A stretch of 55,889 bases of DNA from Betaproteobacteria bacterium RIFCSPLOWO2_12_FULL_62_58 (GTDB lineage: Bacteria; Pseudomonadota; Gammaproteobacteria; Burkholderiales; SG8-41): NCBI GenBank assembly GCA_001772005.1, contig MERI01000201.1, forward strand, positions 1 through 55,889, in the 5' to 3' direction. A program made the translations under genes and the position numbers. Position 1 is the first letter of the stretch, and each line of letters opens with the position of its first letter. Below the pieces are notes generated by a model. That model was not told the DNA's origin, did no database searches, and was given only the letters and a program-made list of their open reading frames with translations. Positions 47,755 through 55,844 of the stretch are shown here, piece by piece.

Positions 47755-49353
47755 ATGGTCTACACTCAAAAAAGCCCTTGGATGCTGATCATCGGCCTCA
47801 TCATGGTGGCCTACGCCTACTGCGTGCAAAGCGGCGTGCTGGAGCCGGTGATCAAGTACCTCAACACCGGGCGCTACGCCGGCGAAATGCAGATTCTCGG
47901 TTACGCCTTTGGCGGCGTGGCGATCCTGGTCGGCCTGTGGCAACTGCTCGCCGCGCCCAAGGAAGGCCACACCGACTACTACCTGTCCACCGTTGCCGGC
48001 GTGATGTTCATCATGCTCGTGGCCTTCATCGTCAAGTGGGGGCTCGACCCGCAGATGGCGAAATGGGGCCGCGAGGCGCAGGCCGCGCTCGGTTTCAATT
48101 TCGCGAGCGTCATGAATTTGAACTACGTGGTGATGGGCATACTCGCCGGCATCATCATCGTCAACGTATTCAAGGTGCCAGACTGGGCCGAGAACGGCGT
48201 GCGGCTGTCGCGGCTCGGTCTGAAAACCGGAGTGATTTTGCTGGGCACCCTCTACAGCCTGGCCGAGCTTGCCCAGCTCGGCAAACTATCGGTGGTGCTG
48301 ATCGGCGTGTTCGTGCTCGGCTCGGTCTGGCTGGTGCTGCTGATTGGCGTGCGGCGCAACCTGCCCAATTCGATGACCGGAGTGCTGTCCTCGGGTGTCG
48401 GCGTTTGCGGAGTTTCAGCGGCGGTGGCCGCGGCGCCGGTGGTCCAGGCCAAGTCGCTGGAAATCGCCTATACCATTGGGACCATTCTGCTGTTCGGCGT
48501 GCTGTGCATGTTCATCTTCCCCATAGTCGGCAAGTCGCTCGGCATGGGCTACATTCAGTTCGGCGCGTGGGCCGGCACCGGCATTCTGAATTCCGCGCAG
48601 GTCGCCGGCGCCGCCCTCGCCTTTCAGCCTACGGGCATCGAAACGCTCAAGGTGGCCGAGATCTTCAACATCACCCGCGTGCTGTTCCTGCCGGTCATCG
48701 TGGTGTGGCTTGCGATCTGGTACGTGCGCCGGGAAGAGGCCGCCGCGCGCCACGTGGAAAAGGTTGACGTAACGGCGGTTATCGTCAGCAAGTTCCCGGT
48801 GTTCGTGCTGGGCTTCATCCTGATGTTCGCCCTGTCTTCGACCGGCATTTTCGCGCCGGCCCGCCACTATCAGGGCGCCTACTTCGACAACAGCGACAAA
48901 GTGATGATGAAGAAGGAGCGGGACGGCAAAGTCACCAGCCGGCTGTTGACCGACAAGGACATCGCCGCACTCAAGGCGGAAGCGGACAAGATGAAGCGCG
49001 ACGACCACAAGGCCGCCTTGCAGCGTCTGATCGACAACAAGAAGGTCATGTCGATCGAAGATGACGATACGCTGCGCGGCGTGGTCAACGCCAAGATCCT
49101 GTCCAAAGAGGGTGCGGCGGTCCTGACAAAAGCTCACCGCGCGGTGCGCCACACCGCGGCCAAGATCGCCAAATTCCGCGATCTGATCGCCTGGTTCTTT
49201 ACCTTCGGGTTGGTCGGCCTCGGCATGCAGATCACCGCGGCTTCGATCCGGCAGGCCGGCGGACAGCCGCTGGTGATCGGTTCGATTGTCGGGATCATCA
49301 AGGCGGTGGGCTCCCTGATCGTAGTGTGGCTGCTGGTCCACGAAACCATTTGA
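47755..49353 (+). CDS. YeiH-family putative sulfate exporter with a charged insertion
   Basis: 532-residue polytopic membrane protein of the UPF0324/PSE family, proposed to export sulfate or related anions. Core family blocks are present: ASVMNLNYVVMGILAGIIIVN, GVGVCGVSAAVAAAPVVQAK, AGTGILNSAQVAGAAL and a C-terminal FGLVGLGMQI. Between the last two helices (about residues 370-470) is a roughly 100-residue hydrophilic, Lys/Asp-rich insertion not found in the 330-360-residue members I know. AGGAG precedes the ATG. A 41-codon gene follows 13 nt downstream. Confidence 0.9.
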   Translation: MVYTQKSPWMLIIGLIMVAYAYCVQSGVLEPVIKYLNTGRYAGEMQILGYAFGGVAILVGLWQLLAAPKEGHTDYYLSTVAGVMFIMLVAFIVKWGLDPQMAKWGREAQAALGFNFASVMNLNYVVMGILAGIIIVNVFKVPDWAENGVRLSRLGLKTGVILLGTLYSLAELAQLGKLSVVLIGVFVLGSVWLVLLIGVRRNLPNSMTGVLSSGVGVCGVSAAVAAAPVVQAKSLEIAYTIGTILLFGVLCMFIFPIVGKSLGMGYIQFGAWAGTGILNSAQVAGAALAFQPTGIETLKVAEIFNITRVLFLPVIVVWLAIWYVRREEAAARHVEKVDVTAVIVSKFPVFVLGFILMFALSSTGIFAPARHYQGAYFDNSDKVMMKKERDGKVTSRLLTDKDIAALKAEADKMKRDDHKAALQRLIDNKKVMSIEDDDTLRGVVNAKILSKEGAAVLTKAHRAVRHTAAKIAKFRDLIAWFFTFGLVGLGMQITAASIRQAGGQPLVIGSIVGIIKAVGSLIVVWLLVHETI

Positions 49354-49366
49354 AGGAGGAAGACAC

Positions 49367-49492
49367 ATGAGCGAAGAAAGCAAATTCGACCGCGGATCGG
49401 CACTCACCATCTTCAAGAACGATCGCGCCGAGGATTTTGTGGCCCTCGGCCTGGCGCTCGCCATCGCCGTGCTGGTCCTGCTGTTCGTTTAG
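49367..49492 (+). CDS. 41-residue single-helix membrane peptide
   Basis: A short gene with a strong ribosome-binding site (AAGGAGG, 49353-49359) and an ATG at 49367. The product has a charged N-terminus (MSEESKFDRGS, then FKNDRAED) and ends in one membrane helix (VALGLALAIAVLVLLFV). It sits 13 nt after the YeiH-type gene and is followed closely by a strong terminator, so it is the last gene of that unit. It may be an accessory subunit of the exporter. No named family is recognised. Confidence 0.8.
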   Translation: MSEESKFDRGSALTIFKNDRAEDFVALGLALAIAVLVLLFV

Positions 49493-49508
49493 CCTGTTTC
49501 GGGAATGC

Positions 49509-49547
49509 CCCCGATGATCGCCCGCCGGTGATCATCGGGGTTTTTTT
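49509..49547 (+). terminator. Rho-independent terminator of the YeiH unit
   Basis: CCCCGATGATC and GATCATCGGGG form a perfect 11-bp stem with a 10-nt loop, followed by seven T residues. It is the clearest terminator in the window, 17 nt after the 41-codon gene. Confidence 0.9.
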
Positions 49548-49559
49548 GTCCACCGTCCC

Positions 49560-50024
49560 ATGCTGGAGCCCAAACGCATCCTGCTCGCGAGCCACGGCAC
49601 GCCGGGAGCGCGCGCCGCGGATCGCACCGCCTTGACGCTGTGCCGATCTGGCAGCGCGCTGTTTCATCTGGTGGTGGTCCCGGATTTCTGGAAAGGCATG
49701 ATGGGCGATGACTGGCTCAACAACGTGTCGACCCGCGACGTGTACGCCAAGTACGTCGAGGCAGAGCTCGCCAGGGAAATCGATTTGCATCTGAATTCCC
49801 TTGAACAAGATATGCGCGAGAAGGCGATTCGCTATGAGTCGAAGGTCGTATTGGGCAAGCCCGCCGAGTGCCTGATCGAATATGCGCAGAAGATCGGGCC
49901 CGATCTGGTGGTGATCGGATCGCCGCGTCCCAAAGGCAGCCCCGGTCTGCGCTCGCGCATGAAAATCGAAAAACTCGTCGCCGAACTGAAGGCGCCTTTA
50001 CTGATAGTTCCCTATCCCGCATGA
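49560..50024 (+). CDS. Universal stress protein (UspA family)
   Basis: 154-residue single Usp domain. The N-terminus KRILLASHGTPGARAADRTA fits the first strand and loop. The ATP-type G2xG9G(S/T) loop is approximated by VIGSPRPKGSPGLRSRMKIE rather than fully canonical. The ATG begins only 12 nt after the T-run of the preceding terminator and lacks a ribosome-binding site, so it is probably read from a promoter inside or upstream of the terminator. Its stop overlaps the next start as ATGA. Confidence 0.88.
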   Translation: MLEPKRILLASHGTPGARAADRTALTLCRSGSALFHLVVVPDFWKGMMGDDWLNNVSTRDVYAKYVEAELAREIDLHLNSLEQDMREKAIRYESKVVLGKPAECLIEYAQKIGPDLVVIGSPRPKGSPGLRSRMKIEKLVAELKAPLLIVPYPA

Positions 50025-50626
50025 CCCGGGATGAGGCGCCGGCGACCGCTGCCGATGCGGCGTGGGTCAAGATCGAGACCCCCCTCGGCGCCGTCGCGCT
50101 CGCCGAATTTTGTCGCGACATCGAGCGCCTCTACCGCATCAACCCCTATCTCGAATTCAAGTCATGGCAGCCGCTGCCGGCCGGCCGTTACCGCGCTCGA
50201 CTCAGGAATCTCAGCATCGGCCGCGAGATCGATCTGGACATGTCGGTGCAACAGGAATCGGTGCACGAATTCGCGGTGCATTACACGCGCGGCATCAAGA
50301 ACTGCACTCGTTTCACCATCTCTTCCGCGCCGGGCGGCAGCACGCTTTTGATCGTGGACGATTACAGCGGCGCCACGCCGGACCAGAACACGGACGAAGT
50401 CGACCGCAGCCTCCACGCGTGGGGAGTTGCGCTGCGCGAGTATCTGGATCGTGAACAACGGTGGGGATGGTGCGCGCCCTGGCGCTGGTACATGCGCCGG
50501 GTATGGGTGCCGATGAAGCCCGCCGCGCGGCGCATCACCTTCATCATCCTGCTGGTGACGCTCGCCGAGATCGCGCTGTTTGCGCTGGTGATGGCGATTT
50601 ACTGGGCCGAGCATTTCTCCGGATAA
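50021..50626 (+). CDS. Unknown protein with C-terminal membrane anchor
   Basis: 201-residue protein. An N-terminal soluble domain (about 20-145) has the look of an SRPBCC-like beta-rich fold (FCRDIERLYRINPYLEF, then LSIGREIDLDMSV), and a single membrane helix is at about 170-192 (ITFIILLVTLAEIALFALVM). The charged linker between them has several Trp and Arg. Start and stop share ATGA with the universal stress gene, so the two are co-translated. I do not recognise a named family. Confidence 0.78.
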   Translation: MTRDEAPATAADAAWVKIETPLGAVALAEFCRDIERLYRINPYLEFKSWQPLPAGRYRARLRNLSIGREIDLDMSVQQESVHEFAVHYTRGIKNCTRFTISSAPGGSTLLIVDDYSGATPDQNTDEVDRSLHAWGVALREYLDREQRWGWCAPWRWYMRRVWVPMKPAARRITFIILLVTLAEIALFALVMAIYWAEHFSG

Positions 50627-50674
50627 TTCACCAGACGAACCCGCGGTTCAGCGGGAAGCCGCACGGATGCGCGG

Positions 50675-52192
50675 TCAAGCGGCGGCGCTCGCCGCTGCCG
50701 GCTTGACCACCCCGCGCGACCCCACCGCGGGATAGGGATAAAGCATATTGAGCGCGATGCTCTGGTTGGCCGTCTGCACGACGCGCACGTGCTCGCGCCG
50801 CAATTCTCGCGCGTGGCGACAGCCGCACGAGTGCGCGATCATGTCGATTTCCTTGTTCATGTTGCGGCAGTAGTTGGCCACGCGCAGGTACTTTTCCTCG
50901 ACCGCCAAGCCACGCTGCAGCCGCTTGTTGTGGGTGGTGACGCCGGTCGGACAGGTGTTGGTATGGCAACGCAAGGCCTGAATGCATCCGAGGGCGAACA
51001 TGAAGCCGCGCGCGGTGTTGACGAAATCCGCGCCCACGCACAGCGCCCACGCCGCCCGGGCGGAAGTCACGAGCTTGCCGGCCGCGATCACGCGGATGCG
51101 ATTCTTGAGATCCGACTGCAACAGCGAGTCGATGACGCGCGGCAGCCCTTCCGCGATCGGCAGCGCCATGTGATCCATCAGCGTTTGCGGCGCGGCCCCG
51201 CTGCCCCCCTCCGCGCCGTCGATGGCAAGGAAATCCGGGGCGTATTCCCGGCCCCGCCGCAGCACCGTGTCGCACAATTCGTTGATGAAGTCCCAGCCAC
51301 CGATCGCGGTTTTCACGCCGACCGGCCGGCCGGTGAGGTCGCGGATGTAAGCGATCCGGTCGAGCAGATCATCGACGTTGGCGATATCGCGGTGCCGGTT
51401 GGGGCTGATCGAATCCTGGCCGGCCGGGATGCCGCGGATGCGCGCGATTTCCTCGGTCACCTTGCCGCCCGGCAGCACCCCGCCCTTGCCGGGCTTGGCG
51501 CCCTGCGACAGCTTGATCTCGAACGCCTTCACCACCTTTGCCAGTTCCTGCGCTTTCTCCGGCGAAAAGCTGCCGTCGAGATTGCGGATCCCGTACTTGG
51601 CGGTGCCGATCTGCATGATAATGTCGCAGCCGCCTTCGAGGTGATAAGGCGACAAACCGCCCTCGCCGGTGTCCATCCAGCAGCCGGCCGCCGCCGCCCC
51701 GCGCGACAGCGCGCGCACCGCCGGCGCCGAGATGGCGCCAAAGCTCATGCCGCTGATATTGACGATGGACTTGGCCTCGAACGGATGCGTGCAGTAGCCA
51801 TCGCCGATGGCGAGCGCCGGCGTCGGCAGCCGATCTTCCTCCAGCACCGGATACGGGTGATTCACGAAAAGGATCGAGCCCGGCTCGCGCAGATCGTTGG
51901 TCGAGCCGAAACCGATGATGCCGCCTTCGTTCTTGGCTTCCTTGTAGACCCAGACGCGGGTGGCGCGGTTGAACGGCATCTCGGCCCGATCCCCGGCGAA
52001 GAAATACTGCCGGAAATACTCGCCGAGGTTTTCGAAGAAAAAACGCAGCCGCCCGATGACCGGGAAGTTACGCAGGACGGTGTGCTTCTTCTGGGTGACG
52101 TCGTGGATGATGAGGATGATCAGCGCGCCGATCAGCACGAAACCGAGGACGGTGCCGATGCCATAGGACACAACGCTCAACATGCCATCCAT
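50675..52192 (-). CDS. FMN-binding glutamate-synthase-family protein (membrane-anchored)
   Basis: 505-residue protein of the GltB-domain-2 family. After an N-terminal membrane helix (about 5-28) comes the FMN barrel with FGAISAPAVRALSRGA, GGLSPYH, KLSQGAKPGKGGVLPG, SPNRHRDI and DGAEGGSGAAP. Near the C-terminus Cys residues of the 3Fe-4S type segment (CIQALRCHTNTCPTGV) are intact. The glutaminase domain of true GOGAT is absent, so ammonia-free glutamate synthesis is unproven. The ATG at 52192 follows AAAGGGGG; a TTG 11 codons upstream is less likely. It is divergent from nadC. Confidence 0.92.
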   Translation of the reverse strand: MDGMLSVVSYGIGTVLGFVLIGALIILIIHDVTQKKHTVLRNFPVIGRLRFFFENLGEYFRQYFFAGDRAEMPFNRATRVWVYKEAKNEGGIIGFGSTNDLREPGSILFVNHPYPVLEEDRLPTPALAIGDGYCTHPFEAKSIVNISGMSFGAISAPAVRALSRGAAAAGCWMDTGEGGLSPYHLEGGCDIIMQIGTAKYGIRNLDGSFSPEKAQELAKVVKAFEIKLSQGAKPGKGGVLPGGKVTEEIARIRGIPAGQDSISPNRHRDIANVDDLLDRIAYIRDLTGRPVGVKTAIGGWDFINELCDTVLRRGREYAPDFLAIDGAEGGSGAAPQTLMDHMALPIAEGLPRVIDSLLQSDLKNRIRVIAAGKLVTSARAAWALCVGADFVNTARGFMFALGCIQALRCHTNTCPTGVTTHNKRLQRGLAVEEKYLRVANYCRNMNKEIDMIAHSCGCRHARELRREHVRVVQTANQSIALNMLYPYPAVGSRGVVKPAAASAAA

Positions 52193-52240
52193 GCCACCCC
52201 CTTTAGCGTTAAAATTGTCGCTCAAATATAGAGTAAATCA

Positions 52241-53071
52241 GTGGATTTGGCATCTGAAATCGAGCGCAATGTCGGCGCCGCCCTGGCTGAGGATATGGGC
52301 AGCGGAGACCTGACGGCGCTCCTTATCCCCGCGGACGCGATCGCGCGCGCAACAATCGTATGTCGCACGGATGCGGTGCTGTGCGGCCAGGCGTGGCTCG
52401 AAGCGTGTTTTCGAAGGCTCGATGCGCGCGCCACCGTCTCGTGGTTGGTGGCTGAGGGCACGCGGATCGCCCCCGGCACCCGAATCTGCGAGATCCGGGG
52501 ACAGGCGCGCGCATTATTGACTGCTGAGCGCACAGCCCTCAACTTTCTCCAAACCCTGTCCGCGGTGGCGACCGTGACGCGGCGATACGTCGAGGCCGTG
52601 AAGGGAACCCGGGCAGCGATCGTCGATACGCGCAAAACGTTGCCGGGGCTGCGGCTCGCGCAAAAGCACGCGGTCAGAACGGGCGGTGGCGTCAACCACC
52701 GCCTGGGGCTTTACGATGGAATACTGATCAAGGAAAACCACATCGCCGCGGTGGGCAGTGCCACCGCGGCGATCAACGCAGCACGCAAGATCGCGCCTCC
52801 CGGGGTATGGATTCAGGTCGAGGTCGAAACGCTGGAGCAGCTAAAGGAGGTCCTCGCCGCCGGTGCGAACATGGTCCTGCTCGACAACATGGATCTCGAT
52901 ACGATGCGTGCGGCAGTGAAGATCACCGCCGGACGGGCCCAACTCGAAGCATCCGGCGGAATCACTCTGGACAATGTGCGCGCGATCGCTGAAACGGGGG
53001 TCGACCGCATCTCGGTCGGCAGCCTCACCAAGGATATCAAGGCCGTCGATCTTTCGATGCGCTTTCAGTAA
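52241..53071 (+). CDS. nadC: Nicotinate-nucleotide pyrophosphorylase (quinolinate phosphoribosyltransferase)
   Basis: 276-residue NadC. It condenses quinolinate with PRPP to make nicotinate mononucleotide in de novo NAD synthesis. Family blocks are EDMGSGDLTA near the N-terminus, LLTAERTALNFLQTLSAVAT, DTRKTLPGLRLAQKHAVRTGG and the catalytic-site HRLGLYDGILIKENH. VEVETLEQL and LLDNM follow, then SGGITLDNV. The start is a GTG at 52241. The 48-bp gap to the divergent glutamate-synthase-like gene must hold both promoters. nadA and nadB are not in the window. Confidence 0.97.
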   Translation: MDLASEIERNVGAALAEDMGSGDLTALLIPADAIARATIVCRTDAVLCGQAWLEACFRRLDARATVSWLVAEGTRIAPGTRICEIRGQARALLTAERTALNFLQTLSAVATVTRRYVEAVKGTRAAIVDTRKTLPGLRLAQKHAVRTGGGVNHRLGLYDGILIKENHIAAVGSATAAINAARKIAPPGVWIQVEVETLEQLKEVLAAGANMVLLDNMDLDTMRAAVKITAGRAQLEASGGITLDNVRAIAETGVDRISVGSLTKDIKAVDLSMRFQ

Positions 53072-53128
53072 ACCTTAGCCGACAACCTCGCTATGGGTTA
53101 TTGTATATGACCTCAATGCATGGACCGC

Positions 53129-53168
53129 AAGCCGGCTCCGGGAAACATTGAATCACCGGAATCGGCTT
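53129..53168 (+). promoter_or_regulatory. stem-loop in the leader of the sensor kinase gene
   Basis: AAGCCGGCTCCGG and CCGGAATCGGCTT pair at 11 of 13 positions around a 14-nt loop. It ends just before the GGAG ribosome-binding site (53175) of the kinase gene. It could be the 3' end of the nadC message or a leader structure. Confidence 0.35.
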
Positions 53169-53181
53169 TCGCTTGGAGTAC

Positions 53182-54384
53182 ATGGAACGCGACGACGATC
53201 TGACCGGCGCTGAAACAGCCGCGCCTGCGCACGGCGGCTACAAGATCCCGGCGCTGCGTGCGCTGTCCGAGATCACTGCCAGCCTGAGCACCGACAGTGA
53301 CCTGGAAGACTTGCTCGAGCGGTTTCTCAGCACCATGGTCAGGCTGGCCGGAGCCATCGGCGGCGCGGTGCGCGTGGTGACCCCTGACGGCGCGCACCTG
53401 CGGCTGGTCGGCGCCATCGGCCTGCCGCAGGAAGTGATCGAGCGCGAGCAATACGTTCCGCTCGAGTGCGGCATCTGCGGCCAGGCCGCGCGCACTCATT
53501 CCATTGAATCCGCAGAGACCTCCGTGTGCAGGGAAAGTACCGCGCTTGCGTATTTCGGAGAGGCCTGCAGCCGCGTCATCGCCATTCCATTGCGCAACAA
53601 AGGCAGGGTCATGGGCGTGTATAACCTGTTTCTGTCCGAAGACAAGCCGGTAGCGGAGGACATCGCGCTGCTGTTCAGCTCGATCAGCGAACACCTCGGC
53701 ATGGCGCTCGAAAACGCCCGGCTCACGCGTGAAAACACCCGCATCACGCTGATGAACGAACGCCAGATGCTGGCCAACGAAATCCATGACTCGCTGGCGC
53801 AAACGCTGGCCTATATGAAGATGCGGCTGGCGTTCCTCAACGATGCCATCCAGACCGGCGACGATCCGCTGGCCAAAAAATATCTGAGCGACGTGGATGA
53901 TGCGATGGAATCGGCCTATTTGCGGCTGCGCGAGCTGCTGACCCAGTTCCGCCACCGCATGGATCCGCGCGGCTTGATACCGGCGCTCCAGGACGTGATC
54001 GACAATTTCTCCGGGCGGACCGGGATCAAGGTTGAATTCGCGAACCTGGCGCCGGACATGAACCTCACGCCCGACCAGGAAGTTCAGGTGTTCCATATCG
54101 TGCAGGAGGCGCTGGCCAACGTCTCGAAGCATGCACGGGCACGGCACGTGCGCATCATCGTGGCGATGGCGGCCGACCGCTACCTCGTGACGATGGAGGA
54201 CGACGGCATCGGCCTGAGCGGGACCGGGCAAACCGGGATCGGCATGCATTTCGGGATGAATATCATGCGCGAACGCGCCGAGCGGCTCGGCGGCGCCGTC
54301 GAGGTTGTCAGCCGCGCCGGTGAAGGCACTCGGCTCGAGCTGAGATTCCCCGCGGCGGGCCAGCGCAGGACGAAAAAAGCATGA
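53182..54384 (+). CDS. Soluble GAF-domain sensor histidine kinase (NarX/HisKA_3 type)
   Basis: 400-residue cytoplasmic kinase with no membrane helix. A GAF domain spans about 20-175 and a HisKA_3 dimerisation domain follows with His202 in NEIHDSLAQ. The ATPase domain is at about 275-390 (DDGIG and GMNIMRERAERLGG). All four Cys of the protein lie in the GAF domain (96, 99, 116, 129), spaced like a metal or Fe-S site, which suggests redox or oxygen sensing. The ATG at 53182 has GGAG 3 nt upstream; a TTG at 53173 is an alternative. It overlaps the response regulator gene by 4 nt (ATGA). Confidence 0.93.
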   Translation: MERDDDLTGAETAAPAHGGYKIPALRALSEITASLSTDSDLEDLLERFLSTMVRLAGAIGGAVRVVTPDGAHLRLVGAIGLPQEVIEREQYVPLECGICGQAARTHSIESAETSVCRESTALAYFGEACSRVIAIPLRNKGRVMGVYNLFLSEDKPVAEDIALLFSSISEHLGMALENARLTRENTRITLMNERQMLANEIHDSLAQTLAYMKMRLAFLNDAIQTGDDPLAKKYLSDVDDAMESAYLRLRELLTQFRHRMDPRGLIPALQDVIDNFSGRTGIKVEFANLAPDMNLTPDQEVQVFHIVQEALANVSKHARARHVRIIVAMAADRYLVTMEDDGIGLSGTGQTGIGMHFGMNIMRERAERLGGAVEVVSRAGEGTRLELRFPAAGQRRTKKA

Positions 54385-55049
54385 CGCAGCCGATCCGTGT
54401 GGTTCTGGTCGATGACCATACGCTGTTCCGCAAGGGCCTGGCCGAGTTGCTGGAGCGCGACGGCATCATCAAGGTCGTGGGCATCACGGGCAACGCCGAC
54501 GAAGCGCGGCGGCTGCTGAAGGAGCAGAAACCCGACGTCGCTATCGTCGACCTGCACATGCCGCTGATCGACGGCGCGTCGCTGTTGAAGCAGTTGCGCG
54601 AGGAGGGAATCACCGTCCCCACCCTGCTGTTGACGGTAAGCAACGCCGAGGAAGACCTCGCCAACGCGCTGCGCGCGGGCGCTCGCGGTTACCTGCTCAA
54701 GGACATGGAGCCGGACGAAGTGGTGGATGCAGTGCAGCGCGCCGCGCGCGGTGAGACCGTGGTGGCGCCGGCGATGACCGCGAAATTGGTCAATCTGATC
54801 GACGGCAAGCGCGACAGCGCCGACTCGCTGCTGAACCAGCTCACGCAGCGTGAACGTGAAATCCTGTCGCATCTCGCGCAAGGCAAGAGCAACAAGACGA
54901 TCGCGCGCGCGCTCAACATCAGCCACGACACAGTCAAGATGCACGTCAGGCACATCCTCAGCAAGCTCAATCTCTCTTCGCGCGTGGAAGCCGCGGTGTT
55001 CGCCGTCGAGCGCAGGCTCACCGCATCCCGCACGCATTCAGGTAACTGA
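54381..55049 (+). CDS. NarL/FixJ-type response regulator
   Basis: 222-residue regulator, partner of the preceding kinase. The receiver domain has the acidic pair in LVDDHT, phospho-acceptor Asp near 54 (VAIVDLHMPL), Thr near 82 and Lys near 104 (YLLKDMEPDE). The LuxR-type helix-turn-helix at the C-terminus reads LTQREREILSHLAQGKSNKTIA. Kinase and regulator share ATGA, so translation is coupled. Target genes are unknown; no binding sites were recognised in the window. Confidence 0.95.
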   Translation: MTQPIRVVLVDDHTLFRKGLAELLERDGIIKVVGITGNADEARRLLKEQKPDVAIVDLHMPLIDGASLLKQLREEGITVPTLLLTVSNAEEDLANALRAGARGYLLKDMEPDEVVDAVQRAARGETVVAPAMTAKLVNLIDGKRDSADSLLNQLTQREREILSHLAQGKSNKTIARALNISHDTVKMHVRHILSKLNLSSRVEAAVFAVERRLTASRTHSGN

Positions 55050-55238
55050 CCCGCCGCCGGATCCCTTCACGCGCCACGTCCAGAAAACGCGGGCGCGCGG
55101 GCGCCGCTGACAAACCGTCAATGCCAGCGTCGGTCATATGCCCTTCCCGCAGTTCAAGGTGAACTTGCATCAAGCTCCTGTCCAGCGTAACGTATGAATC
55201 GAGAAAGGGATGACGGGCTATGACAAAGGTATTAGCGG

Positions 55239-55844
55239 GTGTCGGGTCGGCGGGTGTCAACTAAATTGTCATCTAATCTGTCATCCAATTCGTCGTCTAT
55301 CGTTTCACCTAATTTTAAGTTGCCAAATACTCAGCCAGCCGAGAGAGTCATCCGCAAGTCGCAAATCGGCAGGTGCGGGGAATTGTTTGTTCAGTTTGCC
55401 CTCCTCACGCGCGGAATCGAATCGGCACCAATGACGACTGATACCGGAGTGGACCTCGTGGCTTATGCGCCGAAGATTGCGCGTCCACTATCGATTCAGG
55501 TGAAAACTAATCTGAAGGCTAAGCCAGGTGGAGGAAAAGGGAAGGCAGCGCTGGATTGGTGGATTCCTGAGAATACACCTGCTCAGTTGGTTGCGCTGGT
55601 CGATCTGGCTTCGATGAAGATTTGGATATTGCTGAGGGAAGAATTAGGCACTCTTGCCCAACAGAAGTCGAGCGGCCGCTTCCACCTATATATGTACACG
55701 GATCCAACGCACAAGCCGAAGAAGCAAGGTCGGTTGGCTCATATCTATGAGTTCGAACGCTATCTATTGGAGAACCGAGCTCATGACGTATTTAGCAGTG
55801 GCTCCGCTGGTTTAGACAGAAAAAGTGCCTTCGTTAAGTGGTGA
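55239..55844 (+). CDS. PD-(D/E)XK-like nuclease domain protein
   Basis: 201-residue protein in clearly less GC-rich DNA than the rest of the window. After a Ser/Asn-rich N-terminus the catalytic core can be followed as GRCGELFVQFALLTRG (Glu), TTDTGVDLVAY (Asp) and LSIQVKTN (Q-x-K), the E...D...(E/Q)xK pattern of the group that includes Hjc-like and intron-associated nucleases. The C-terminal part is helical (IYEFERYLLENRAHD). The GTG at 55239 has AAAGG upstream; a GTG at 55254 is possible. The region just before it carries degenerate TGTCATC repeats. Recent acquisition is inferred. Confidence 0.75.
   Translation: MSGRRVSTKLSSNLSSNSSSIVSPNFKLPNTQPAERVIRKSQIGRCGELFVQFALLTRGIESAPMTTDTGVDLVAYAPKIARPLSIQVKTNLKAKPGGGKGKAALDWWIPENTPAQLVALVDLASMKIWILLREELGTLAQQKSSGRFHLYMYTDPTHKPKKQGRLAHIYEFERYLLENRAHDVFSSGSAGLDRKSAFVKW

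Noticed and set aside
50789..52231. 480-codon plus-strand open frame opposite the glutamate-synthase-like gene
   Set aside because: Antisense shadow; all recognisable motifs are on the minus strand.
55018..55260. 80-codon minus-strand open frame after the NarL-type gene
   Set aside because: It overlaps the end of the regulator gene, shows no ribosome-binding site and no recognisable family. It might be a remnant of an older gene but cannot be supported.
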